Source of the DNA: Numida meleagris
Taxonomy: Eukaryota > Chordata > Aves > Galliformes > Numididae
Direction of reading: 5' to 3'
DNA: 64,000 nt
Assembly (NCBI RefSeq): GCF_002078875.1
Contig: NC_034438.1
Coordinates: 21,775,030-21,839,029 of the forward strand
Position 1 is the stretch's first letter. Each line of letters starts with the position of its first letter. A program made the position numbers and the translations under genes. Shown here piece after piece: positions 22,476 through 35,633 of the stretch. Below the pieces are notes generated by a model. That model worked only from the letters and a program-made list of their open reading frames with translations, made no database searches and had not been told where the DNA came from.

Positions 22476-25400
22476 AGATTTTGTTTTGAGATTTTTCATT
22501 CTCAGTCTGATTCTATGTCTGCTGCCAAGGTAACAAAACATTCCTGTATTTCCAGAGAGGAATGCGTTGCTGAACAGCACACAAAGCAATTCTGTGACGA
22601 CCCCTTGGTTGTACAGTGGGGTAGCAGGTCTATTTTACTGTTGATTTTTCAAATGGATAGTAGTAATTATCTAGTTTGCCCCTTATTCTACTCTTCATTT
22701 ACTTAGTGTTTGGAAGGCTCTTACTGAGTTCAAAAACAATTTGGCCTGGGCCAAATGGTCTCAAGTCTGAGACTATGATCTGAGAAGTGGAGGATGGAGG
22801 TCAGAGCTGAGCTGAGCCAAGCAGCTCGGAGAGCTGCTGCTTCCCAGGAGCAAGCATTCAGCCAATGAACATTTCTGAGCGCAGCGAGAAGCAGATTTAC
22901 CAGGACAAGCAGGAAAGACATGCTTCTCCAGCACTTACTGGGCTGCAGCTCATCTGGACGTCTTGTGCTTAGGGAGCAGCGACCCTTCTTGTTGTTACCA
23001 GCTCTGGACTCCCTTGGTTGGGCACTACAGGAGTATTCCATCCATGAGTGTCTCTGAAAGACTGCCAAGTGGGGAAGCAATCTGCAAGAGGAGCTTTGGT
23101 ACTGTTCCCACATAACTGTGTACTCAAAACATAGTTTCAGTATCAAATCATTTTTTACTGATTCAGTACGTGCTAGCTGAATGTTAAAAAAACAGAACTG
23201 TAAACTTGATCTGTGACAAGGCTTGGACATTTTTTTTGGTTGGGAAGTGGGAAGGGTGGAGTAGGGATGGTGGATAGAATGTGTTCCTCAAACATGGGAG
23301 TAAAGTTTGGGATCCAGGTGGAACCTGAGTTAAGCACAGTGCTATGCACCACTTGCTGGGAGACTTCTGGCAGGTAACTTGACCTCCCTGTGCTCCAGTA
23401 AGCCAAACTGTCAGTTTGTTTACAAGCTGCAAACCAGATGCTGCATCTGGGAAGAGTTGGCTCAGGCAAAAAAACCTCAACCTCCATTTTCAAGGCTTCG
23501 GCATCCGTTTCTGATCAGTGCTGACCAGACCACTAGTCACAGCATTTGAAGTTGAAATGGTCTTTGAAATTAAGTTTGACTCAGTTTTTTTTCCTTATTT
23601 TTTTTCTTTATTAAATATTGTTCTGATTGTCTTTGGAGGACAGACGTATGGGCTGAATTACTGTCTTGAAGTATTGCAAAATTCTGAGGAACACCTTTCC
23701 GATCTTCCAGTGAAAATATTCAACACCTTGGTTGGAAGTCAGAGGATGTGATAGCAATAATCAGATCCAGATGTCTGCAGAGAGTTTCCTGCAGAGACTT
23801 CTTCCCTCAGTGGCAGTTGTTCGGCCATATTCATCACCAATAAGGCCCCACAAGCAGTCACAACTGGTCAGATCATGCTTTGGGAAATAATTTGTGCTTT
23901 CATCTTTCTGTTTTTGGCACTTGAGAAAAATCAGCTGCCTACTTCTAATACATTGCTTCTTTTTCTCCTGACAATGTGTGTGTCTTCTTGGCTTTCAACT
24001 CCTGGGGTCAGATCACCTTTGGGACGCTGGTGGGCTGTAGGCTGCTGCAAGAAGTGGCTGAAAGCCCACATCAGTTGTCAGTTATGCACAGAATACTGGA
24101 CAGGGAACAGAAACAAACCCAGTTCTGAGAGGTGTGAGGGATGGCCTGCACATCTCCTCATGCACCGTGTGACAAGGCGTGCAAGCCTTGCTGTGAAAGA
24201 AGGCACAGATACAGCGTTATTTCTGAGCTGATTTGTCTGTGACTGTGTTCTCTTAGTCATGATATTTTGGCCTAGCGTCAGAGATATTCCTGGACTACTT
24301 CATCTGCATGTACAAATCATATGAATGTGGGGTTTTCAGACCAGATGTTGATATCACATAGCACTGAGCAAACCTTGTATGTATTCTTTCTATTTCACTT
24401 TCTGAGTCTTGCAATGAATAAAGTGAAAATATGCTATCGATGTGAATACAGAAATAACCTCTTAGTCGCAGTCTTTCTTCAAATATTAAAGCTATTGAAC
24501 TAGCTAATCGCTGGGCTATTAGTTAATTTTCTTAAGTAGGGGACATATTTATATGACAGTTTTTTCTGAATTCTAGGTGTCAAGAGAACAAAAAAAATTG
24601 AAAAGAAAACCTGCACATAAAGTTTCACTTTTGTCTCAAGTTTACTTGTACTTTGGTCAAATCTGGAAAAAAGAAAAAAATCTCAAACATTTGTAAATTT
24701 GGGACAGATCAGAAGTACATCTTTGAACAGCGGTGAACTGAATTATATGCCTAGAGTTAATGGAATCAGAATTGCATAAAATTAGTGAGAGAAAGGAATA
24801 AATCCCTATATCTTTGGAATTTTTACAACTCTGTGATTTATAGTAATTAAGGACAAACAAAAAAACCAAATGTTTGGGGCAGACAAATTTTATGGAGAGA
24901 TTTATAGCTGGACAAACACCACCATAAAGTCCATTTAAGCTGGAACTATTGAAAGTCTTGTATAAAACAGCATGATTTTTATTGCTCTAAACAAATAAAT
25001 TTGACTTCTTTCTTATAAAGCAAAGTAATTATTTCCCCAAATTAAATGGGCATGTGCTTATCTGGAAAAAGATTTTTTTTTTAAAAAGTAGGTTTAAAAA
25101 CAAAACAAACCAAAACCAAAACAAAATAAAATGAGAACTTTTTATTGTCATAATTATTATTATACCAATTTAAAACAAATTAGAAGGTGGTTTTTGGAAT
25201 TACATACCCTTTTATTTTAATGAAACCCAACATTGTGCAGGCTGCTAATTTTTCAGGCAGGGAAATGAGTGTATTTTATCACGTGGCAGCCATTGACTTC
25301 ACTCACACTAATTCTTGCCAGCTGGACCCCAGCTGTTCCAGAATTATGGAGAGCAGTGATTCTCTGAAAAATGTGGGTCTTGTTCAAAAGAAGGGTCTTT

Positions 25401-25869
25401 GCTTTGGGAATGATAGCTAATTCATTTGTGTTTCTTCATCCTTTCTGTTCCTAGGCCTTGATCTAGGAACCACTGGGGTGCGTATTGAAATTCTACCTTG
25501 AGCTAGTTCATTTTGCTAGTTGACCCACTGATTTCTCTACTGAGAGTGGGAATGACGTTGTGAAGGGAGAGAAATGCTGAGACATTGCTTCCTTTCATGT
25601 GACTCGAACATGTGCTTAAATTTAAACACATGCTTAGATGACCTTTCTGCACAGAGATGCTTTCCTGACTCTGGACCTTAATTATAAGCATATTTTTGGC
25701 GACTGTTTATATTTCTGATGTGAGCAAATGCCTTTGCTTTGCAGGAGTAACTTCTTCAAAGTACGGCAAAATGACAGAAAGATAGTATCTGTAAATACCA
25801 GCTCCTCTAGTAAAAGAGGAGGACAGGCCTCTGTTAAGGCACTTATTTTGGTAGCAAGAATGCGTCTAA
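22476..25869. other. Non-coding stretch, no gene recognised
   Basis: The largest open frame is 22730-23230 on the minus strand (166 codons from an ATG). It is leucine- and serine-rich without a domain I recognise, and I see no supporting splice or promoter context. An A-rich patch with C interruptions lies at about 25078-25135. Confidence 0.5.
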
Positions 25870-26520
25870 CTTGTGGGGTTTTAAAAATCTAATTCACCTC
25901 AATGACGGTGGATAGGATTGGCTCCTTATGAAACAGTGTGCATTTAACTGTGCAAGCATGAAATGATCAAACTGATTTATGCAGGGCAATTTCATTTAAT
26001 GGACAGCAGTTCGAGCCAACTAAAACCTGTCCTGAGTTAATTGATCATTGGAGGTATTCACATGCAAATTTTGCAGCTGTAGATCCAACTGGTTGAGGTG
26101 TTCAAGAGCTACTGACTGAAACTGATGAAAAATGAAATGCCACTGCTTTTATTCGTAGATGTCTTAAGAAGGCCCTTCACAGTTTTGGCCAGCAATACAC
26201 AAAAGATGGACTGTACTAGTGAAAGCAACAGCCCGCCCACCACAAACTGTCCAGTCCAGATGCGATATATTCAGTATCTTTGCAGAGGTTTCCTAGCACC
26301 ACAACCATTTCGTACTGCAAGACTGAAGTCAGTTATTCATAAATTATTAGCTTGATGACACTACAGTAAATTGTACAATTTCTGGATTAACCCTTTATAC
26401 ATCAGCTTGCAAAGCTTATGAAATTGCAGGTTTAAATGATTTTAGAGGGACCCTATCTAATCCCTACTTTAAATTTCCTCGAGTGTGGTATTAATTAGAG
26501 GGCTCCACCTGAAAGGAATC
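25870..26520. promoter_or_regulatory. Conserved-element-like block (hypothetical enhancer)
   Basis: This AT-rich block carries many sites typical of vertebrate conserved non-coding elements. It has a perfect octamer ATGCAAAT at 26062-26069 and an E-box CAGCTG at 26074-26079, next to a TTAATTGATCATT stretch at about 26038. More TAAT cores occur towards 26493. It lacks recognised repeats. The call rests only on motif density and text complexity; conservation with mammals cannot be seen from one sequence. Confidence 0.25.
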
Positions 26521-28929
26521 TTGTGTTTCCTGGCGACTGCACTGAGCAGTAGCGAGTCATTTCCCTTTCCAGGAATATCTGTGAACTTAGTTATGTGAAA
26601 CACTTATGCATAGCAGGTGTTACATTTAAAATAATGTTGCTCACTGAGAGCTTGAAAGGACAGCTTCTGTTTTTCTTCTCCTCCCCACTCCAGGCAGAAA
26701 AAATACCATTTTTTCCATGATGTCTCAGGAAACAGAGAGCAGGTTTTCCTCCTGGGCAGGGTCCATCCATATGTCTGGTGTGGATGGCTGCTACCGACCT
26801 TCTCGCCCAAAGCGAGGGCTGGGACCTCCTGAAGGACCTGCGGTTCCCACCTAGGGGAAGTTCTTCCCTCAGGCCTCCCGAGGGACATGATTGGTCCTCC
26901 TTGAGCAGAGCATCTGAGGTGCATGTTTTGGGTGCACAGCCAGTCTGTGGCCATGGCATCCTCTTGGTGGTGGGTGAGAGCAGGGTGTCCTTCCTGTCCT
27001 CTGGTCAGCCAGAAGCTCTTGGATAGAAAGCCTCCTTCTGTCTCTCCTTATTGTAGGACAGTAGGAACGTACTGGTGGGCAACTCCATGTCCTGTGTATG
27101 TCATTGCCGTGTTTCCTTGTTGGCGGTACTGGATTATGTGCACAGTGATTAAACAGATAAGAGGAGGCTTGCTTTGTTGCCAGATCCTTGCTGGAGGGTC
27201 AGGCTGGTGTCTGATGCAGCTGCGGCTCCTGCAGGCTCAAGAAAGCCACTTAAAACCTCCCTCTCCATTTTCACACTGAGAGCATTATTTTTATTGTATT
27301 TACCTCACTGGGGTGTTGTGCATTTTCTTTAAGCAGATGGCATGGTTGTAATGCAAATATTGTTGGAGGATCCTGATGAACACGGGTCTCATCACAGCTG
27401 TTTGGACTTCATCTCTTCCCTGTGGTGGGCTGACTAAAGGTAGTTACTGCCCTTATAAGGCATTGCACCCAAAGTGCCTTTTGTCTGGCACTGTTTAGAA
27501 AGGCTCAGTGATATGTAAACAGCAGCAGTATTTTTTTCGCAGGAAGCCGCATTCAAACCAGACAGTGATGCCCTGAAATTTTACGAAGAGTTTGTTTGTA
27601 CTCCAGCTTAGGTGGTGGCAAGGGAAACAGCTTTTCTTAAACAAAACTAAGCCTCAAAAATACCTTGAAGTCCATAAGCCACTCAGATGATATCTCTCAT
27701 TACTTCTGTCAGGATCCCAATGACCAGAGGTTTGGAGTGGATCTGCCAAGACTTCACCCTATAATGAGCTTTTCCATGAGGCCTGGAAGGCTTTTAAATT
27801 CAAAATTTGAATTTAATCTGAAAATATTTAGGCCTTTAGGGAGAAAAAAAAGAAAAAAAAGAAACCTTGAGAAGTGACCAGGCAAGGTAGAACAGGGAGA
27901 AAAAAGAAGACAAAATGGAAAGGTTGATGATGTGCACTTCCCTTCTGCTTCCATGCTGGCCCTGTGGGGCAGTCTTTGCTGCTGGCTGGCTCAGTGGTTT
28001 GCTGGCAGCAGGACACAGGGAGCAGTTCCTACAGTCCCAGCAGTGCCTCTGTCCTCACAGCCCAGAGGTGTTATTGTCTGTCCCTCCTGGGCTCTTGCAC
28101 CTTCCCACAGGGACCAGGAGAAGGAGTGGTACATCCTCTCCTCTGAGATGCACGCTAACTGGGTCAAAGCAAAGTGTGTGCTCCTCACAGCAGTTCCTAT
28201 GCTCCAACCTTACAGTTGCTGGACAAACTCTGGCTCAAATAAAACTCTTTAAGACCAATGTAGTAGTAAGATGGAGGCATTATTTCTTTAGTATGGTGCT
28301 CGATGCACTAAGGGATCCTTCCACCTAATTGTGCAACCCAACAGAACAAAGGCACATCCATTATATACCTGCCAACATGCCATACCAACAAAACTATCAT
28401 GCTCATTTTCCATGCTCTTCAGCTCTTCAGTGCAGGACGGTCCTCTAGGACTTCCTTTAAAGAGTTGTTTTTTGAAATTCCTGTATGCAGCAATTCCAAT
28501 AGCAATATTGCATGAACATGTCTTGGCAGGACTTGAACTAATTCAAACAGCTGGAACTCTGCTGACATTGGTGAGATAGAGAAGCCACCATGTAGACTTC
28601 AACGACCTCTGAAGGCAAGCACTACGGGCTCCATCCTGCTGACCCAGAAGACAATGGCAATCCTCCCACTGGCTTCATGAGAAGCAAGATCTGACACTTA
28701 ATGCAATGTTCAGAGAAGCTTGCTTATGTTGTCTCTGGGGAATTTACAATAGCATACGTTTCATTCTTTGCCATGTGTGTCCAAATGTGAGGTCACTTGT
28801 TCAATTACCCGCATTCTTAAAGCACTTAGTGGGCAATGAGGAGAAAACAAAGAAGCGCTTGCATTTGCTTATAGCCCTGGATTTTTCTCCTGTGCTAACA
28901 CAATGGCACTAGGACATTTTGTTCTCACA
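26521..28929. other. Non-coding stretch with GC-richer patches
   Basis: Two GC-richer parts (about 26660-27060 and 27920-28200) produce clusters of overlapping open frames on both strands (60 to 137 codons). None has a recognisable domain and none is clearly bounded by splice sites. A second octamer ATGCAAAT occurs at 27351-27358. An A/G-rich run lies at 27842-27865. Confidence 0.45.
27794..27816. repeat. Near-perfect 23-bp palindrome
   Basis: The left arm TTAAATTCAAA (27794-27804) is the exact reverse complement of the right arm TTTGAATTTAA (27806-27816), with one A between them. The arms are AT-rich, so a cruciform or a dimeric protein site is possible; no function is shown. Confidence 0.95.
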
Positions 28930-29230
28930 AAAATGTACCGAGCCAACAGGAAAAAAAAGCAGCCCAGAACCGTGGCTGTAAAATTACGGTTATTGAAAGG
29001 ATTCATAATGAGCTCCAAGGGAGTTTATTGAATGGCTTTAGGAAAGCTTAATTCTTCAAAATCATTTCTGAGGTGAATATGTATTTAATTATCTTTCAAT
29101 GGTGTTTAAAGGCCTCCTGCTATTAGGGATTGTTTAGTGAAAAGTTCCTATTTTTTTTCAAATGTACCTCCTAATTAAAACCTTTTCCTGCAATTTGCTT
29201 TTTAGAGGGAAACTGCTTTTTCATGCTGAT
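28930..29230. promoter_or_regulatory. Conserved-element-like block (hypothetical)
   Basis: About 300 bp of repeat-free AT-rich sequence with evenly complex text and several TAATTA-like cores (for example near 29083 and 29172). No open frame of note covers it. It looks like ancient conserved non-coding DNA, but this is an impression that needs cross-species alignment. Confidence 0.2.
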
Positions 29231-32045
29231 TACTATTTCTATGAATCTTGGGCAGGTAAGGGAGAAAACATTAGGAGAATTTTATTTTGATGACCTATTA
29301 GCTGCTGTAAAGCTTTGGATGAAAGTGAGCATAAAATGATGCAATTAGTCATCTTAAAAGGCTGTGCGCTGTCCTTCCAGGCTCTCCAGATGCTGTACGG
29401 AACATCTGATGGAAGCAGGACATCAGTTTGGGCCCATAGGCACCTGAAGCAAGCTGGAACAGTGTGGGCCAAGCTCTGTGTAAGAGGGAGCCTCCGTGAG
29501 GGGCAGAGGGCATAGCTCCTCACTCCTCCCATCCCCATCACTGCCACTTCCTGGAGGAGATGGGAGCTCACTTCAGCCTCACTCCCCCTGGTACTGCTGT
29601 GTCTCAGCTCCCTTCCTCTGTGCTGTCCATGGTGTCTGTGGGCTTACATAGCTTGACATTGGAAACATGACCCTTGGTTTATTGAATAGAGGAGTTACAG
29701 GTGAGGAACGGCCACTACTGAATGAAGTTTTTAATGAAGTCATTACTTCATAGAATCATAGAACAGAGGGCTTGCCTGCCTGTCAGCTGGGCTTTCCTTT
29801 GGCAAAAAGCATCTCCATTTTGTTCCTGTTGTACATGCTAACCAGTCCTGTGATTGGGTACACCTCAGCTAGTGGGAACAAAGCAGCCTGCAGGGGTCAC
29901 ATACCTATAGTCTCACTATATAGATATGAAGGGATTACATGCAATTTATTAACAAGGATCCCTTCAGGCCCGGACGCAGCTGGGTTGTCTCAGCTATGTG
30001 CCATAAGAAGGTTGCCACAGCAAGCCCTTGGGCTAAATCTATGAATGGGCAGCATACTTGTCTGGCTTTTGTAAGGAGGATTAGCATGTCTAATTGGGAA
30101 ACATTACCTGTTGTTTAGTCTCAGGCTGCAGTGGCAGAGTCATTCCAGCATATGCTTGACTACCCTTCTAATATTCACATCTAAAGAAAGCGAGGCTGTT
30201 GCAAAAGCCTACAGCAGGAGGTTCCCTTGTGCAAAGAAGAGGGATAGTTCCTTACAGGAATTGTCAGAAGATTGTATCCCAGCCTCAAGCATGCTGCCGC
30301 CTTGGCTCGGCTTCTCTGCCCAGTTTAGCAGAGATCTCTGACCCCATCGATTTTCCACTGCAACTGCCAAAGCAGTTTGAGACTGGAACATTTTGCAAAA
30401 GTTTTGTGACAATTGAACTTTTTTGTGAGAACAGCAACTAGTACTTTGGATTAATGACTACTGTGCTTGTTGTATTTTTATTGCTAATTTAACAAGTTCC
30501 TTTTGAGTTCCATGTACTTGCAGAATATGTATATAATTTATTTTTGCCCCTGCCAAGTGGCAATTACAATGTATATCAGATAAGGTACAACACAATGAGA
30601 CACAGTGAAGACTGCAAAGTAAAAATTATACAGCATAAAATTGTGGCTGCAGCTTTAGTCATAAGGTTTTTGTCAGTTTATATGGTTTGTCATGTTAGCC
30701 AAGAAATGGAAATAGAGTTCACAAGATGAGTTGGAAGAAGCACACTCACAGGAGTGGAACAAAAAGCAATTCTTAACATAGCTTTAATCTTCAGCCTGTT
30801 GTTCATTTGTGGCTAGTTTGCTGCAAGTTGTGACCTACCTAGGCCTCTCATCACCTTATTTCAAACAACTTCAACTGTGCATTAAGACAGTTCCTGGGAT
30901 GAGAAAATATTTTGCCTTTATTCCCTTGATTGAAGGTGCTGGTGTATTTTATTTTCATGCAGGTTTTTGGGACAAACTAACTCAAGCACTCACAAGAGCG
31001 AGATTCCCCAGCCAGGTCTTGGGAAAACCAAAGAGAAGGCTGAGGCTCACTTCTTTTTCTCAGGCTGTCTCTTTTTTCCCAGGCTGTTGAAGACTTTCCT
31101 TTGTCTCTGGCAGATATTTTCTGTTCCTTTGATAACAAGAATTGTCTCTCAGCCTCCTTACTGCTAGGGCAGTATGGGGCAGTGCAATCACCACCACATG
31201 AACCACTTTACTAGCAAAGCACCCTGGCTTTGATACTTAGATTTGACTGGATATGCCACATTAAGAAATGAACTAGTTTCTGTCCCTGTTCTCAGTGCAA
31301 GAGTAAGCTGTCAGCTACATGCAGTGAGAGTCTTGCCTGCCCTCAGAGGTCTTTACCTATTCGATTTTTTTTTCCCAAGTCCTCTTAGCATTTCAAAAGT
31401 TCTTTTGATTTACTTGTGAATACAATGGCCTTTTATTTGCCTACACCTTGATTATAATGGAGTTTGTTGGAGTGTTTAAAGGTTCTTTCTTCAGGGCATT
31501 TGTCATTCCTCTGCTGGAGACAATGTTTGCACAAGTTCTCTTTCATCCTCTTTCCCATTATCTGTGATTTGTGCAACACTGTGAGATCTCTTGCACAAGA
31601 CCATCACTGGTACAAAAACGCCATGTATCACTCTGAAAGGCATTTCTTGTCATCTCTTACTTGCTGTTGGGAAAGGCTCTTGGCACTGCTCCTGGAAGCC
31701 ATATAACCTCCCGCAGGGCCGGTGTGGTGGCATCAGCCTGACGTCAGTCCATGTCCTTTCATCCGTGAGCCTTTCCCATGTGCACCCACACCTGCTCTCT
31801 GTACAAGTGTACTGAATTGCGCTGCTGAAACTTTTCTACAACAGACTTTGCCACCTGGCATAATTCTCCTGCACTGTAGCATTCATCATTTTAAAACAGT
31901 TACTGGAGCTGGTGTAGGAGTCCGCCCTCCATCCATCCTGGCTGGATGCCGTTTGATCCCCAAGCACTTGACAAACTGAAGATCTTCCTCACCGAGTTTA
32001 ACATTCTTCTGCTGCAAGTTACCATCTTTTCTGCTCTCTCTGCAG
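29231..32045. other. Non-coding stretch, no gene recognised
   Basis: No recognisable protein or RNA gene. A 16-bp TCATAGAATCATAGAA at about 29749-29764 resembles a CR1 terminal repeat, but no CR1 body follows. Open frames reach 110 codons (29239-29571, minus strand) without domains. Confidence 0.5.
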
Positions 32046-32357
32046 GCCCCAGGAGGCTGCAGGGATGCTGAGCAGTGTCCCCCTACCCCGGCAGGAAGGG
32101 GCTGCCCCGAGGCCACGCACAGCCACCCAGCAGGACTGCAGCTCCCCTGGACAGGCAGAGCTTGGCAGTGCGCTGCTGCTGCTGTAGCAGCCAAGTTTCC
32201 CACTGTTCAAAAGGGCCAGTCTGATTAAGTTTGAAGTGCTCCAGAAAGAAAATCGGCTCCCCACATTGCCGAAACGTGGTGCGCTGGGAAGAGGACTCTG
32301 CAGCACTTTGAGCTGCTCCTCTGCCCATTATCCCAGCAGAGACCTGGGCACAGCAGA
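32046..32357 (+). other. GC-richer block with splice-like borders (possible exon)
   Basis: A pyrimidine-rich tract ending CTCTCTCTGCAG closes at 32045, a good acceptor. GTAAGG begins at 32358 after CAGCAGA, a good donor. The 312 bp between them are richer in GC and CpG than the surroundings. All three plus-strand frames contain a stop; frame 1 stays open for 66 codons. If transcribed it would therefore be a non-coding, UTR or terminal exon. Minus-strand frames of 81 to 105 codons overlap it but have no recognisable content. Confidence 0.2.
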
Positions 32358-35023
32358 GTAAGGAGAAGGTTGCTTTTTAATACCTGGGTATCATTCACGC
32401 AGTATACAAAAAGAGTATTTGTAGTGAATAGATTGCAAGTTTATCAAACCTTTTCTTCACTTCCTCGATAACATAGATCTCTTATCTCCTCGCCCCTGCA
32501 ACCTCTTTTCTTACCACTGCAAAGCACGGAATATTTCCAGCCTGTTTCAGAGGCTTTCTGATTTCAGCTGCTGTGTGCATGTATCACTTGCACGCTGCCA
32601 TTTGAGTGTGCATTCCTTGCAGTGGTTCTCCATGCCTGCAGTAAGCACTTGGCGCCTCAGCCGCAGGCTGTTCCTAGGAGATGGCGAGGAGTACTCAGTG
32701 GCCAGGGAGACCTCCAGTGCTGAGCCCTGTGAGTAGGATGTAGCATCAAGTAGAGATGCTTGATGCTGTCTTTTGTGAAATATCACTCTTAATTTGGTAA
32801 GGCTTACCTGCAAAATATAGCTGTTAGATTTACAGAAAGAACAAATAGGAAAAACCCTCCCACCTGTGTAGGGCCTCACCTGTGCTGTGCAGGACCATGC
32901 TGACCCTGCACTGTTTTGGCATCTTCCATGGTGCAGGGCTGCTCCACTGCTGGCTGCTCACTGCAGTGTGGAGGTCTGCAATGGCACAGCCCAGCAGCTC
33001 ACCTCCTGTTGTCACATGCGACACTGCTGTCCCACCATGGCATACACCACCTGCAAGAGAGCACAGTGGGAACAAAAGCTGTGCAGCCTTTGCAGAAGGC
33101 TGCAGACCAGAGGCATTGCAGCTGCATCAAAGAGATGCTGGTGACAGCAAGAGCGATGGCCTCACAGCAGGGTCACACTGCGGCATCATACATGCTGAGC
33201 GAAATCTGGCTGGGTGCTTTACAGCCGAGTCCTGGGACCTGTTCCACTTGAGAACTGCTTGTGGCTGAGCTGGCAGTGATAGCGAGTTACCATGTTCCAT
33301 GTCATTCACAGCTCTATTTAAAGCTGGTGATAAACACAGCTAAATAAGAAAGTCCTTCACAAGTGACAGAGGTTCTGGAATATCAGGTCCTACCTCTGCA
33401 CAGTCTACTGAAAAGAGATAGCAAGGAAAACCAAACACTTTATTTGAGGCGGTATGTATATGTGGTAGGGTGCAAATAAGAGGTATAGGAGGAAAATTTC
33501 TTAGTGCTGGTGAAACAGTGAAACACCAACATAAATTTAGCAGCCCTCCAGGTAGGCATTATGGTTAACAGATATTGTATGTTTTCATATATTTTGTTTA
33601 AATTCCATGTTGTATTTCCTTCAGGTGTCCTCTTCATGTATTTACTCAGGCTTGAAAACTAGCAATTAAGGTTCATTTTTATTTTGTAAAACAATGGCCA
33701 TCTAAGAGAACAAATGGTAAGCAAGAACTATGGCTGTGGGGTCTAGACAGGTGTAGGAACTGAAGAATCTGAGAACTGTCAGATGTGTGCTTTCACTTAT
33801 GGCCTCTAGAGAAATGAGGTGAAAGCTACAAAGTTTAAATCTTCATCTTTGTACTTGCGATCAAAGTATCAGATTGATCATATCATTACCTTTTAGGTCA
33901 GCCTCTCAAGAAGCAAGTAAGAAGTACTGATTTTAGTAAAATTTTGCCACCATGTAAAGGGAAACCTCTAGGTTTACTTTATATGGCTTGTATTTTCTAT
34001 GAAATCTCCGGAAATGACTGGTGATTGGGAACTTCAAACATTCTTCAGTAGTAACCTGAGATATTTTTCAAGAAATCCTGATAGTTCGGGTGCTACTGGA
34101 CAACTGCTTTCTGAAAAACAGAGCTTTCAAAAATATTTTATGTTGTGGTGAACACATTGAATCTTCAGTTCCCTTTTAAAATCTCATCCAATAAAAACAA
34201 AATAAGCTTTGGCTCTGTTCTAGTTTTCTTATATTATCCATGGGCCAGATTGTGTTCCTGCTAACCTCTGTCAAAATGTCTATGGAGTTTCGGCACTATA
34301 ATCAACTCCTAATTTTGCAAGGGTTATCTGCAAGGGATCAGCATAATTTACAAACATATAGTGGCTATTTCATTTATTTATTTATTTTATCCCTGGCTCA
34401 GTGTACACCGATTTTGTCCTCTTGCCATCTTTCCTTCCCTGTTTCGTGTTCTGGAAGTCTAGCTAAGCTGCTTATAATAATTTTCTCATTCATCAGTCAT
34501 TTATTCCATTGCTTTCCTCCCTCTCCTGATCCCAATGAGTTGCTTACTTCATACTTCTGTTTTGAAAAATTGTTTCCACACAGTAAGAGCAACTTCCTCT
34601 GATTTGTATTTCTGTGGAGACTATCAGCATGATTTAAGCAATCAAGTGCATCAAAATAAAAGCTTGGCCTTATCTTCTACAGTTCAGTTGCTGACCAGAG
34701 ATTAATGAATGGTTTACAGGCCTTTGAAGCCACCATTTGGAATTCTTTTTCTACCAATGGCTAGTGGTTACCTCAGTGCTGTTATTTGATGGTAGCACTA
34801 TTATTTTAATGAAAGTTCAGTCCATCCTCTCAGTGAGCATATTTTAACTTTATTGTATTTTGCGGCAGGCAGAAGTGCTTGAAAGCAGTTACCCTTGGAA
34901 ACCAACGTGGCAGACAGGAGCCTGCATTCCATTTAGGTAACACTTTCCCACACCCTCTTTTCTCCCTGCAGAGCAGCTCATAGTCTGTTGTCTGCAGGAC
35001 AAAAGAAGAGAAGAGGAAGTCTC
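32358..35023. other. Non-coding stretch, no gene recognised
   Basis: The part at 32880-33270 is GC-richer and has three overlapping plus-strand open frames (85 to 128 codons, the longest 32882-33268) with no recognisable domain. An ATTT-rich run lies at 34371-34390. The remainder is AT-rich unique sequence. Confidence 0.5.
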
Positions 35024-35140
35024 CATTTGGAAGGCCCCTAAAAGATCATTGAGTCCAACTGCCTGACCACTTCACAGCTAACCAAAAGTTCAAACGTGTT
35101 ATTGAGGTCATTGACCAAATGGCTCCTGAACACAGACTGA
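35024..35140 (-). mobile_element. Old CR1 LINE tail fragment
   Basis: TTTGGAAGGCCCCTAAAAGA then TCATTGAGTCCAACTGCC is the minus-strand start of a CR1 3' UTR. It is followed by CCAAAAGTTCAAACGTGTTA and CCAAATGGCTCCTGAACAC, which I recall from older CR1 subfamilies (CR1-C/Y-like). The terminal octamers are lost and no ORF2 part is visible. The divergence suggests an older insertion than the other CR1 copies. Confidence 0.75.
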
Positions 35141-35633
35141 GCCCAGCGAAGCACTGGGAGGCAGGAGGAGCACAGTGTCCGATGGGCAGGTGAGTACTCA
35201 TGTGTTTGCCCAAGCCTCTCAGCCCTTGAGAGCAGTGGAGTTCAATATTTATTAGGGAAATGAGCAAGGCTTGGTGACTTGAGAAAATGTGGCTCTTCTT
35301 CATCCATCAGAAAGGAGAAGTGTGAAAGTGACTCACCTGCTAGTGTCTGACAGCAGGGATTTAGGGCAACATTACTTATTACTCTGATTTGCTGTTTCTC
35401 CAAAGGTAGCTGTCAGACACAGCTGACACTTCGAGAACAGAGAAATATTTGGCACTATCTGCTCCTTGTGAACATGTTTTATCCATTCCCTTTTCACACA
35501 CTTGCTTTTCTCTCATGAGGCTCTGTGTTATTAAGGTTTCCATCATTATTCTCTACAGCAACCAGCAGCTACCTGCAGGTCCCAGGTGCTACCTTCAGGC
35601 TTTGCTGTTTTGACCTGCTTTCCTTAGTATGTA
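35141..35633. other. Unassigned spacer
   Basis: I see no gene or repeat between the old CR1 and the mariner copy. Confidence 0.5.

Noticed and set aside
22730..23230. 166-codon minus-strand frame as a gene
   Set aside because: No recognisable domain, no splice or promoter context, and a length still plausible by chance in 64 kb.
26591..26959. Two overlapping minus-strand frames in a GC-richer patch
   Set aside because: Higher GC reduces stop frequency; neither frame has a domain and they exclude each other.
29749..29764. CR1 terminal repeat TCATAGAATCATAGAA
   Set aside because: Only 16 bp match and no CR1 3' UTR follows; too short to call.
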